Below are positions 9,687-17,702 of a DNA stretch of 64,000 bases, in pieces. Position 1 is the first letter of the stretch, and each line of letters starts with the position of its first letter. Origin of the DNA: R-RK-3 sp963834945 (GTDB lineage: Bacteria > Pseudomonadota > Alphaproteobacteria > Rhizobiales > Rhodomicrobiaceae); the NCBI GenBank assembly GCA_963834945.1, contig CAWIDT010000005.1, positions 186,001-250,000 of the forward strand, given 5' to 3'. The translations under genes were made by a program, and so were the position numbers. A model generated the notes under the pieces. That model ran no database searches and was not told the DNA's origin. It worked only from the letters and a program-made list of their open reading frames with translations.

Positions 9687-11003
9687 TCATGCGGCGCTCA
9701 GCTGGTCGGCAACCCGCCGCTCGTCCGCCGCGCTCGCTGTGGCGAGCCACATCCCCCGTGCGAAGCACGCCAACATCATGAGGGCGCCAAACAGCCACGC
9801 CGAGACGATGGTACGGGCGGCGACTTCGCCCCAAAAGCCCACGGGCGGGTCGGGGTCGATCTCTAAGGTGGGTATGACGACCGGCAGAGATGCAAGCACA
9901 TAACCCGGCCAGAAGAGCGCGCGCGTCGCCGCGTCGTCGGGAAGGCCGAGCCGTCCGCCGAGATAGAGGCTCGCGGGGATCAGCAGCAGCAGATAATAGT
10001 GCACCCACGACAGCGGGCTGATCACCAAGGCGATGACGAGAACCGTGCAGAATTGCAGGTAGTCTTGCGGCCGGGGAGCTCCGGTTCCCGGCCGGATCAG
10101 ACCTTCGCGTTCGGCGCGCCAAGCGAGCCACGCAAACCCGGCGAGCAGCGGGAACACGATGCCGTAGCGCATGAGTTTTTGCGCCGGCGTGGGCTCGATC
10201 GGGCCAAAATAAAGCAGCTCGGTCGCGCCAGTGGACAGGCGCATGAGAAAGGCGTCGATTGACTGCGCGTTGAATGAAGGCACGGTATTGCCCAGATACG
10301 GTTTCACCGTATCCTCGAACCACAGGACGTGATCGGCAACGCCGAAGATGGCAAGCGAGGCGAGCGCGGTCACGACTAGCGCCGTCGCTCCGCCAGCGGC
10401 AATCATCCATCGCCGCCGCGCGAGAAAATAGAGCCCGAACAGCAGCAGCGGCAATTTCACGACGGCGCACAGGCCCAATGCCGCGCCCGCCGCGAACTCG
10501 CGTCCGCTTCGCCAGAGAACCAGAGCCGAGGTCATCAGCAGAAGAATAAGCTGGGTGCTGTTGCCTTCGCGCAGGCTGTTCAGGAGCGGGCCGTTGAGCA
10601 GGAACAGGAGCAGCAGCACCGCCGCCCCGGCGGCCTGCAATCCGGCCAGTCGCGCCAGCAGCGCCCAGCTCGTCAGCGTCGCCGCCGCGCCGATCGCCAG
10701 ATAGGCCCACCCCGCCGCTTCCCTGCCGAGCGGCACCAGTGGCACGAACAGCCATCCCACCACGGGAACGTTCGACCAATTGCCGCTGACGGTGAACGGA
10801 TAGTGGGCGTTCAGCCCGCCGCGCCAGAGGTGTTCGGCGGCGATCCAATAGGCCTTCATGAAGTCGCTGAACAGCGTTCCCGGCTCCGACAGCGGCCACA
10901 GCGCCAGATGGATCGCGCCGCCCACGAGGAGGACGGCGGCCCAGAGCCAGGCCGGTCGGTCGATGATCCGTTGTCGTGCTGTCCTGATCGTTGAAATGTT
11001 CAT
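9687..11003 (-). CDS. GT87-like polytopic membrane glycosyltransferase
   Basis: A 438-residue protein with about ten hydrophobic helices, of the DUF2029/GT87 type (GT-C fold, polyprenyl-phosphate sugar donor). The expected acidic residues in the first periplasmic loop are present in FSDFMKAYWIAAEHL. Other family-like segments are LREGNSTQLILLLM, AVVKLPLLLFGLYF and ISPLSWVHYYLLLL. The start MNISTIR at 11003 is chosen over an upstream in-frame ATG lacking hydrophobic or family similarity. It is convergent with the histidine kinase and divergent from the glycan gene set at 11.2-15.3 kb, with which it may act. Substrate is not predictable. Confidence 0.75.
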   Translation of the reverse strand: MNISTIRTARQRIIDRPAWLWAAVLLVGGAIHLALWPLSEPGTLFSDFMKAYWIAAEHLWRGGLNAHYPFTVSGNWSNVPVVGWLFVPLVPLGREAAGWAYLAIGAAATLTSWALLARLAGLQAAGAAVLLLLFLLNGPLLNSLREGNSTQLILLLMTSALVLWRSGREFAAGAALGLCAVVKLPLLLFGLYFLARRRWMIAAGGATALVVTALASLAIFGVADHVLWFEDTVKPYLGNTVPSFNAQSIDAFLMRLSTGATELLYFGPIEPTPAQKLMRYGIVFPLLAGFAWLAWRAEREGLIRPGTGAPRPQDYLQFCTVLVIALVISPLSWVHYYLLLLIPASLYLGGRLGLPDDAATRALFWPGYVLASLPVVIPTLEIDPDPPVGFWGEVAARTIVSAWLFGALMMLACFARGMWLATASAADERRVADQLSAA

Positions 11004-11087
11004 CGCTGCGTCGCCTCGATCTCCCGCACGAAGAAGACAGAACTGTTTCGCACGGCAAGCCTCTATTACCCATCGGCGATGGCAAGC

Positions 11088-11135
11088 TTTGTTACATTTC
11101 AAGCGGCGGGGCGTCGAGCAACTTGTGGTAACAAA
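11088..11135. promoter_or_regulatory. inverted repeat in a divergent promoter region
   Basis: Arms TTTGTTAC (11088-11095) and GTAACAAA (11128-11135) are exact reverse complements, 32 bases apart, in the 212-bp gap between the GT87 gene and the dehydrogenase. The position suits an operator acting on both directions. The arms alone do not identify the regulator. Confidence 0.35.
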
Positions 11136-11215
11136 CTATCGCGGCAGTGACGGCGGGGCGCCACTCCGGTTCCCCGCCTAAACGGCTGAGCCTCAAACCA
11201 ATTCGGACTGCGCCG

Positions 11216-12292
11216 ATGGACCCGTACCGCCAGAGCGTGCTGATGATCGAGGCACCCGGACGCGTGGGATTTCGCGAGCTGGCGCTTGCCTCTCCCGGCC
11301 CGGGCGATGTGGTCGTGAAGCCGCATCTGTCCGCCTTCAAGCATGGCACCGAGATGATGGCCTATTCTGGCGCCAGTCCTTTCGCCGGCCGCACTTTCAA
11401 CCCCGAGCTGCGCGTCTTCGAGGACCGGCTGCCGGAGGCGCGATTTTTTCCGCGTGCGGCTGGCAGCATGATGGTGGGCGAAGTCGTCTCGGCGGGAAGA
11501 GGCGCCGGTGATTTCGCGCCGGGGCAGCGGGTTTATGCCTGGGCGCCGATCGCCGACATCCACATTCTGGCCGCCGCGAATGTGTTCGCGCTCGGCGATC
11601 TCACCGCCGAACAGGCGCTGTGCATCGATCCGGCATGCTTTGGGCTGGGCGCGGTGCTGGACGGCGGCATCCAGCCTTCCGACCGGGTGCTGGTCACCGG
11701 GCTCGGCGCGATCGGCTTGTTCGCGGTCCAATATGCCAGGGCATGCGGGGCGCAAGTGTTCGCCGCCTCGCATTTCGCGGCGCGGCGGGCATTGGCCGCC
11801 GGTTTCGGCGCATCGGTCCTTGATCCGGCGGCTGAGGCGGATGTCGCCCGCGCCCTGAAACAGGAGTTCGGCGGGGTCGATGCCGCCATCGAATGCTCGG
11901 GCAATATCGGCACATTGCAGACCGCCATCCGGGCCGTGCGGCAATGCGGGCGCGTCGTCTGCGTCGGCTTTTACGGCCCGGCCGACGCCCGGCTGCATCT
12001 GGGCGAGGAGTTTTTCCACAACCGCGTCAGCCTGCTCGCCTCGCTTCCGGCGATGAGCTGGGACAATCCGGTGCGTGGCCCGTCGGCGCTGCGCTGGGCC
12101 GATCTGCGGCGGCTGGTCGTTGAGGATTTCCGGGCCGGCAAGATCGATGCGCGCGGCATCATCGATCCGGTCATGCCGTTTAACGAAGCCGCGCGGGCGG
12201 TCAAGCGCATCGCGGAAAGTCCGGCGACCGTTCTGAAAGTCGCGCTGTCGCATGACATTAAGGGGAACGAGAGCGCGGATCCGTTGAGGTGA
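11216..12292 (+). CDS. MDR-family (alcohol dehydrogenase-like) oxidoreductase
   Basis: A 358-residue medium-chain dehydrogenase/reductase. The N-terminal GroES-like half is followed by a Rossmann half with the nucleotide-binding run VTGLGAIGLFAVQYA near residue 160. I do not see the usual four-Cys structural zinc loop. The start MDPYRQSVLM at 11216 is chosen because family similarity begins there. It is the first gene of a same-strand set with two GT2s and an FAD oxidoreductase, which suggests oxidation or reduction of a sugar or lipid-linked intermediate rather than catabolic alcohol use. That role is inference. Confidence 0.7.
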   Translation: MDPYRQSVLMIEAPGRVGFRELALASPGPGDVVVKPHLSAFKHGTEMMAYSGASPFAGRTFNPELRVFEDRLPEARFFPRAAGSMMVGEVVSAGRGAGDFAPGQRVYAWAPIADIHILAAANVFALGDLTAEQALCIDPACFGLGAVLDGGIQPSDRVLVTGLGAIGLFAVQYARACGAQVFAASHFAARRALAAGFGASVLDPAAEADVARALKQEFGGVDAAIECSGNIGTLQTAIRAVRQCGRVVCVGFYGPADARLHLGEEFFHNRVSLLASLPAMSWDNPVRGPSALRWADLRRLVVEDFRAGKIDARGIIDPVMPFNEAARAVKRIAESPATVLKVALSHDIKGNESADPLR

Positions 12293-12382
12293 TTTTCATA
12301 AAACGCAGCGTTTAATCGTAGCACTCGAAACAGCCGGCAGCGCCAAGACTGGTATCAGGAGCGAAAGCAGGGGCAAAGCAGC

Positions 12383-13144
12383 ATGAACAAGCGTCCGACC
12401 ATCAACGTGACCTTTCCCGTCCTCAATGAAGAGGCGCAGCTTGCCGATTCCATCGAGCGAACCATGGCCTATTGCCAGGCGCGCTCGATTGACATCCATG
12501 AATTCTGCATCGCCGACAATGGTTCGACCGACCGCACCCGAGAGATCGGCGAAGCGCTCGCCGCCCGCTATCCCAATCTCACCTATATCCGCCTGTCGAA
12601 GCGCGGTTTCGGCCTGGCGCTGAAAACCGCCTGGGCGCAGTCCGATGCCGATTATGTCGGCTATATGGATGTCGATCTCGCCACCGACCTGCGCCATCTG
12701 AAGGACGTCTATGACCTGACCGGTGAAGGTGCCGGATACGACCTGTATCTCGGCTCACGGCTGAAAAGCGGCGCCTCGGTCGCCAACCGGACGATGCTGC
12801 GCGCCTTCACCTCGCGCGCCTTCAACACCATTCTGCATGCGCGGCTCGGTGTGTCGTTCTCCGATGCGATGTGCGGCTTCAAATTCATCGACCGCCGGCT
12901 GTATGAAAGCCTCGCCGCCCGCTTCGCCTTCACCGACGACTGGTTTTTTGCCGCCCAGCTCGCCGTGCGCGCCGAATGGGTGGGCGCCAAAATCCTGGAC
13001 ATGCCGGTCATATGGACCGATCAGCCGGACAGCAAATCGGGCGCCCGTCTGTTCAATCTCTCCCGCCTGTTCCTGGCCGGTATTTCCGAATTGAAGCAGG
13101 AAATGCGGCAATTCAAGGCGGCCAGTTCATCGGTAGCGCGCTGA
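12383..13144 (+). CDS. GT2 family glycosyltransferase, dolichyl-phosphate-mannose-synthase-like
   Basis: A 253-residue soluble GT-A enzyme. It opens with INVTFPVLNEEAQLADSIE, carries the nucleotide-binding DNGSTDRT motif and a DVDLATD metal-binding motif near residue 95. The fold and length resemble polyprenyl-phosphate sugar synthases, though no C-terminal transmembrane pair follows. The stop codon overlaps the start of the next gene by one base (TGATG), so the two are translationally coupled. The probable product is a lipid-linked sugar for transfer by a membrane enzyme; donor and acceptor are unknown. Confidence 0.8.
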   Translation: MNKRPTINVTFPVLNEEAQLADSIERTMAYCQARSIDIHEFCIADNGSTDRTREIGEALAARYPNLTYIRLSKRGFGLALKTAWAQSDADYVGYMDVDLATDLRHLKDVYDLTGEGAGYDLYLGSRLKSGASVANRTMLRAFTSRAFNTILHARLGVSFSDAMCGFKFIDRRLYESLAARFAFTDDWFFAAQLAVRAEWVGAKILDMPVIWTDQPDSKSGARLFNLSRLFLAGISELKQEMRQFKAASSSVAR

Positions 13145-14286
13145 TGGACGTCAAGCACCTGATCGTCGGGGGCGGGGTTTACGGCTGCTTTGCCGCCCTC
13201 AGGCTCGCCGAGCTGCATGGCGGGGCCAATGTCGCCATCGTCGAGCGGGAACCGGACCTGCTGCTGCGCGCGTCCTACAACAACCAGGCCCGCGTCCATA
13301 ATGGCTACCACTATCCGCGCAGCCTGCTGACGGCGCTGCGCTCGCGGGTCAACGCGCTGCGCTTCAGAGCCGAATTCGCCGACGCGATCTGCGCCGACTT
13401 CCAGCAATATTACGCCATCGCACGGCGGCGCTCCAACGTGACCTCCGGCCAGTTCGAGCAGTTCTGCCGCCGCATCGGCGCCGATCTGAAGCCCGCGCCG
13501 GCGCCCGTATCGCGGCATTTCGACCCGGAACTGATCGAGGCGGCATTCTCGGTCACGGAACCCGCCTTCGATGCGGATCGCTTGCGGCTTTGCCTGTGGT
13601 CGCGCCTCAGCGCCGCCGGGGTCACGGTGCGGCTCGGGACGGAAGCGCTGAAGGTCGCCCGCTGTTTCGGCGGCGGCCGAATGCTGGTCGCGGAGCTGCG
13701 CAGTACCGGGCGAGAGGAAGAATGCGCCTGCGATTATCTCTATAATTGCAGCTACGCCAATCTGAACGGCCTTTTGTCCCGCAGCGGCCTGGGAACCATC
13801 AAGCTGCGCCATGAGGCCACGGAAATGGCGCTGGTGGCGCTGCCGCCAGCACTCCGCGATCTGAGCATCACGGTGATGTGCGGGCCGTTCTTCTCGCTGA
13901 TGCCGTTTCCCTCCAGCGGATTGGCGACGCTCAGCCATGTCAGCTACACGCCGCATTACCGCTGGAGCGAAGATCCGTGCGAAACGCCGCTTCCGCCGCA
14001 TGCCCCCGTCTTCCCGCTTGCCACCCGCTTCGACCGGATGCGGCGCGACGCCGCGCGCTATGTCCCGGCGTTGAGGGAGGCCGCCTATGCGGGCTCCTTG
14101 TGGGAGGTCAAGACGATCCTGCCGCAGAGCGACGCCAGCGACAGCCGCCCGATCCTGTTCAAGCGCGATCCGGCAGTGCCCAATGTCATTTCGCTGCTGG
14201 GCGGCAAGATCGACAATATTTTCGACCTGGAAGATCCATTGCTAGCGGTTCACCAGCATGAACACGCGGCGGCGGCAGCCTATTGA
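13144..14286 (+). CDS. FAD-dependent oxidoreductase of the glycan cluster
   Basis: A 380-residue protein. The N-terminal dinucleotide fold HLIVGGGVYGCFAALRLAE ends in the acidic strand IVERE, typical of the D-amino-acid-oxidase/glycine-oxidase group. A distinctive segment NNQARVHNGYHYPRS follows near residue 50; I associate it with oxidoreductases found among polysaccharide genes, from memory and without a search. It overlaps the upstream GT2 by one base and is followed after 1 bp by a second GT2. The placement between two glycosyltransferases argues for a sugar or polyprenyl-sugar substrate. Substrate and product are unknown. Confidence 0.68.
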   Translation: MDVKHLIVGGGVYGCFAALRLAELHGGANVAIVEREPDLLLRASYNNQARVHNGYHYPRSLLTALRSRVNALRFRAEFADAICADFQQYYAIARRRSNVTSGQFEQFCRRIGADLKPAPAPVSRHFDPELIEAAFSVTEPAFDADRLRLCLWSRLSAAGVTVRLGTEALKVARCFGGGRMLVAELRSTGREEECACDYLYNCSYANLNGLLSRSGLGTIKLRHEATEMALVALPPALRDLSITVMCGPFFSLMPFPSSGLATLSHVSYTPHYRWSEDPCETPLPPHAPVFPLATRFDRMRRDAARYVPALREAAYAGSLWEVKTILPQSDASDSRPILFKRDPAVPNVISLLGGKIDNIFDLEDPLLAVHQHEHAAAAAY

Positions 14287-14287
14287 C

Positions 14288-15325
14288 ATGAAGCACCACC
14301 TCCTCGTTTCCGTGGTCGTGCCGCTGGACAATGACCATGACATTCTGCCCGGCTTCATCGCCGAAATCGACCGGGTCATGCGCGATCATTTCGACGATTA
14401 CGAGCTGATCTTCGTCGATGACGGCTCCTGCGACGGCACCCGCTCGCTGTTTCAACGCGCCGTGGCCGAGATTGCGTGCCTGCGCTATTTCCGCCTGACG
14501 CGGCCGTTCGGGCTGGAGGTGGCCATCGCCTGCGGACTGGAACAGGCCATCGGCGACGTCATCGTCGTGCTCAACCCCGCCGTCGACCCGCCAAGGCTCA
14601 TTCCGCGATTCGTACAGAAGGCGAGCGACACCGACGGTATCGTCGTGGGGGTGAAGACCGGACGCGCCCATCGCCCGCTGCCTTATCGGGTCGCCTACGC
14701 GGTCTATTTTTCACTGTGCAGGCTGCTGCTGGAGCGCTCCCAGCTCTATGGCGCGACGCATTTCATCGGCCTGACGCGCACCGCGCTGAATGCGCTTTTG
14801 AAAATCAAGGACAGCTTCCGCTATATCCGGGTGCTGGCGATGTATGCCGGCTTCTCGGTGACGGCGGTGCCCTACGAGCATGTCGACCGGCGCACGCCGC
14901 CGCGCCGGCGCAGTCTGCTGCCGCTGCTTGCGGGCGCCGGCAATATGATCGTGTCGAATTCCGACAAGCCGCTGCGCGTTGCCGCGATGCTTTCGGCCAC
15001 CATGAGCGCCGCCGATTTGATCTATATTATCCACATCGTGGCGGTGCGGCTGTTCTGGACGGACATCGAGCCCGGCTGGGCATCCACAAACTTTTTTTCC
15101 GCCGTGATGTTTTTCGCGATGTTCGTCGTCCTTGCCATGTTGTGCCTGTACCTGGCGGAGATCCGAAGCGACATAAAAAGCCGGCCGCTCTACGTGGTCC
15201 AGGTAGAATTGCAGAGCGACGTGATGCTGCGCGGCGAAAAGGCGCGTAACGTCGTCGCGCATGAGGACAGCGCGGAGATTTTGGCCATCAGCCCGATGCG
15301 CGGACGAGCGCCGGCAGGCCCCTGA
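14288..15325 (+). CDS. GT2 family glycosyltransferase with two C-terminal TM helices
   Basis: A 345-residue enzyme beginning LLVSVVVPLDNDHDIL, with the VDDGSCDGT donor-binding motif. The usual DxD position reads LNPAVD, so the metal-binding Asp pair is altered. Two hydrophobic segments near residues 235-260 and 270-300 resemble the membrane anchor of polyprenyl-phosphate glycosyltransferases of the GtrB/ArnC kind. ATG at 14288 follows the preceding stop by one base. A C-terminal tail of about 45 polar residues follows the last helix. It is the last gene of the set. Confidence 0.75.
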   Translation: MKHHLLVSVVVPLDNDHDILPGFIAEIDRVMRDHFDDYELIFVDDGSCDGTRSLFQRAVAEIACLRYFRLTRPFGLEVAIACGLEQAIGDVIVVLNPAVDPPRLIPRFVQKASDTDGIVVGVKTGRAHRPLPYRVAYAVYFSLCRLLLERSQLYGATHFIGLTRTALNALLKIKDSFRYIRVLAMYAGFSVTAVPYEHVDRRTPPRRRSLLPLLAGAGNMIVSNSDKPLRVAAMLSATMSAADLIYIIHIVAVRLFWTDIEPGWASTNFFSAVMFFAMFVVLAMLCLYLAEIRSDIKSRPLYVVQVELQSDVMLRGEKARNVVAHEDSAEILAISPMRGRAPAGP

Positions 15326-15454
15326 AGCATCAGCAACAACCCTGATCCAGGCAGCACCAGTCCGCGCCCCCTGGGGACTTGTACGCGGCCCGGCGGCATC
15401 CTAATTCTCAGATAGGCGGCGTAACCATCTCACCAAGCAGCAATTGACGGTTCG

Positions 15455-15600
15455 GTGCGACTAGCACACACTGAAGGGTGAAGGCGGCCTGATGTTCAGC
15501 TACGGTTCAGGCCAGAGGCCCAGCTTGTAAGAGAGCTGGTTATGATGAGCGCGAGGATAGCCTTGCCATCGTTCGATGCCCGTGAGCCTCGCGTTTTCTT
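15455..15600 (+). ncRNA. structured RNA, possible 5' remnant of a group II intron
   Basis: In the 421-bp gap before prkA, a stretch starting GTGCGAC (15455), like the 5' end of bacterial group II introns, folds into successive perfect stems. These are GGCCTGA/TCAGGCC (15486-15492 with 15507-15513), CCAGCT/AGCTGG (15520-15525 with 15534-15539), and CGCGAGG/CCTCGCG (15550-15556 with 15587-15593), the last enclosing CATCG-TT-CGATG (15567-15578). No domain V hairpin and no reverse transcriptase gene follow, so if it is an intron it is truncated. An independent small RNA or 5' leader of prkA is the alternative. The rest of the gap (15326-15454 and 15601-15746) shows no gene I can support. Confidence 0.42.
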
Positions 15601-15746
15601 AGCCTCCTCGACCAAGGTTTCGCCCATGGAGCGGGATAGCTAATCGTGAGCGCGTGCAACCATATAGGACAAAACGCCGTAAATGGTTATGCTAAGGGAA
15701 AGATGTTCCCCTTTCGACTGAGCGTCCGGAGATATCGAGTGGTGGA

Positions 15747-17693
15747 ATGAAGCCCAACAACGAAATTTTTGACCTCTACACTGAGAGCTACGGCCAGCAA
15801 AAGCAGTCGCAGCTCGATCTGAAAACCTATCTGGAAGGCTGCCGCGAAGACACGATGCTTTACGCATCGGCGGCAGAGCGGATGCTGACGGCGATCGGGG
15901 AACCCAAGATCCTCGACACGGCATCCGATGAGCGGCTCGGCCGCATCTTCATGAACCGCACCATCAAGGTCTACCCGACATTCAAAGAGTTCTACGGCCT
16001 CGAGGAGACGATTGAGCGTATTGTGAGCTATTTCCGCCACGCCGCGCAGGGGCTGGAGGAACGTAAGCAAATCCTCTATCTGCTCGGTCCGGTCGGCGGT
16101 GGCAAATCGTCACTCGCCGAAAGGCTTAAGGAGCTGATGGAGAAGTGCCCGGTCTATGTGCTGCGGGCAGGCACCGAACTGAGCCCCGTCTTCGAAAGCC
16201 CGCTGGGGCTGTTCGACCCGGACTCGATGGGCGGCGTGCTTGAGGAACGCTACGGCATTCCGCGCCGCAAGCTGATCGGCCACATGTCGCCCTGGGCGGT
16301 GAAGCGGCTGGACGAATTCGGCGGCGACATCTCGAAATTCTCGGTGGTCAAGCTGCATCCTTCGCGGCTGCGCCAGATCTGCGTCGCCAAGACCGAGCCG
16401 GGCGACGAGAACAACCAGGACGTCTCCGCGCTGGTCGGCAAGGTGGATATCCGCAAGCTGGAATTCTTCGGCCAGAACGACGCCGACGCCTACTCCTTCT
16501 CGGGCGGCCTGAACCGCACGACGCAAGGGCTGCTCGAATTCGTCGAGATGTTCAAAGCGCCGATCAAGATGCTGCATCCGCTGCTCACCGCGACGCAGGA
16601 AGGCAGCTATGTCGGCACCGAGAATGTCGGATCGCTTCCCTATCAGGGCGTGATCATCGCGCATTCGAACGAGAGCGAATGGCGGGCCTTCCGCTCCAAC
16701 CGCAACAATGAGGCGTTCCTCGACCGCATCTGCGTCGTGCAGGTGCCCTATTGCCTGCGGGTGACCGAAGAGAAGAAGATCTACGAAAAGCTGCTCTCCA
16801 AGAGCGAGCTGATGGATACTCCCTGCGCGCCCGGCACGCTGGAGATGCTGGCCAAATTCTCCGTCCTCAGCCGCATGAAGGAGCATGAGAACTCCAATCT
16901 CTACTCCAAGCTGCGCGTCTATGACGGCGAGAGCATGAAGGAAACCGATCCGCACGCCAAGACGGTGCAGGAATATCGCGACAGCGCCGGCGTGACCGAA
17001 GGCATGGAAGGCGCCTCGACGCGCTTTGCCTATAAGGTGCTCTCCGAAACCTTCAACTTCGACACCTCCGAAGTCGGCGCCGATCCGGTGCATCTGATGT
17101 ATGTGCTCGAACAGGCTCTGCGCCGCGAGCAGATGCCCGAGGAAACCGAAGACCGCTATATCGAGTTCATCAAGGAAGAGCTTGCGCCGCGCTACGCGGA
17201 GTTCATCGGCAACGAGATTCAGAAGGCCTATCTGGAATCCTATCACGAATATGGCCAGAACCTCTTTGACCGCTATGTCGCCTATGCCGACGCCTGGATC
17301 GAGGATCACGACTTCAAGGATCCCGATACGGGCCAGCTGATGGATCGCGGCGTGCTCGACAAGGAACTGTCGAAGATCGAAAAGCCGGCCGGCATCGCCA
17401 ACCCGAAGGACTTCCGCTACGAGGTGGTGAAGTTCTCGCTTCGGGCGAGGGCGCGCAATTCGGGCAAGAACCCATCCTGGACGTCTTACGAGAAGATCCG
17501 CGACGTCATCGAGCGGCGCATGTTCAGCCAGGTCGAGGATCTGCTTCCCGTCATCAGCTTCGGCGCGAAAAAGGATGGCGAAACCGAGAAGAAGCACAAT
17601 GAATTCGTCGAACGCATGGTCTCGCGCGGCTACACGCCCCGTCAGGTCCGGCGTCTGGTGGACTGGTATATGAGAGTGAAGAAATCTGGATAG
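15747..17693 (+). CDS. prkA: PrkA/YeaG serine protein kinase
   Basis: A 648-residue PrkA-family protein. The N-terminal AAA-type domain has a Walker A motif LGPVGGGKSSLAERL near residue 112, and the C-terminal half is the PrkA kinase-like domain. Length matches the E. coli YeaG family. In enterobacteria this gene is induced under the stationary-phase sigma factor and acts in nitrogen-starvation and acid stress. It starts an operon with a YeaH-like and a SpoVR-like gene at gaps of 9 and 0 bp. The reading frame is intact. Confidence 0.95.
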   Translation: MKPNNEIFDLYTESYGQQKQSQLDLKTYLEGCREDTMLYASAAERMLTAIGEPKILDTASDERLGRIFMNRTIKVYPTFKEFYGLEETIERIVSYFRHAAQGLEERKQILYLLGPVGGGKSSLAERLKELMEKCPVYVLRAGTELSPVFESPLGLFDPDSMGGVLEERYGIPRRKLIGHMSPWAVKRLDEFGGDISKFSVVKLHPSRLRQICVAKTEPGDENNQDVSALVGKVDIRKLEFFGQNDADAYSFSGGLNRTTQGLLEFVEMFKAPIKMLHPLLTATQEGSYVGTENVGSLPYQGVIIAHSNESEWRAFRSNRNNEAFLDRICVVQVPYCLRVTEEKKIYEKLLSKSELMDTPCAPGTLEMLAKFSVLSRMKEHENSNLYSKLRVYDGESMKETDPHAKTVQEYRDSAGVTEGMEGASTRFAYKVLSETFNFDTSEVGADPVHLMYVLEQALRREQMPEETEDRYIEFIKEELAPRYAEFIGNEIQKAYLESYHEYGQNLFDRYVAYADAWIEDHDFKDPDTGQLMDRGVLDKELSKIEKPAGIANPKDFRYEVVKFSLRARARNSGKNPSWTSYEKIRDVIERRMFSQVEDLLPVISFGAKKDGETEKKHNEFVERMVSRGYTPRQVRRLVDWYMRVKKSG

Positions 17694-17702
17694 AAAGCGC
17701 GA

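Noticed and set aside
15496..15627. Possible 43-residue minus-strand small protein (MGETLVEEAKK...) in the prkA upstream gap
   Set aside because: No ribosome site, no family, and it lies across the structured RNA stems, which explain the sequence better.
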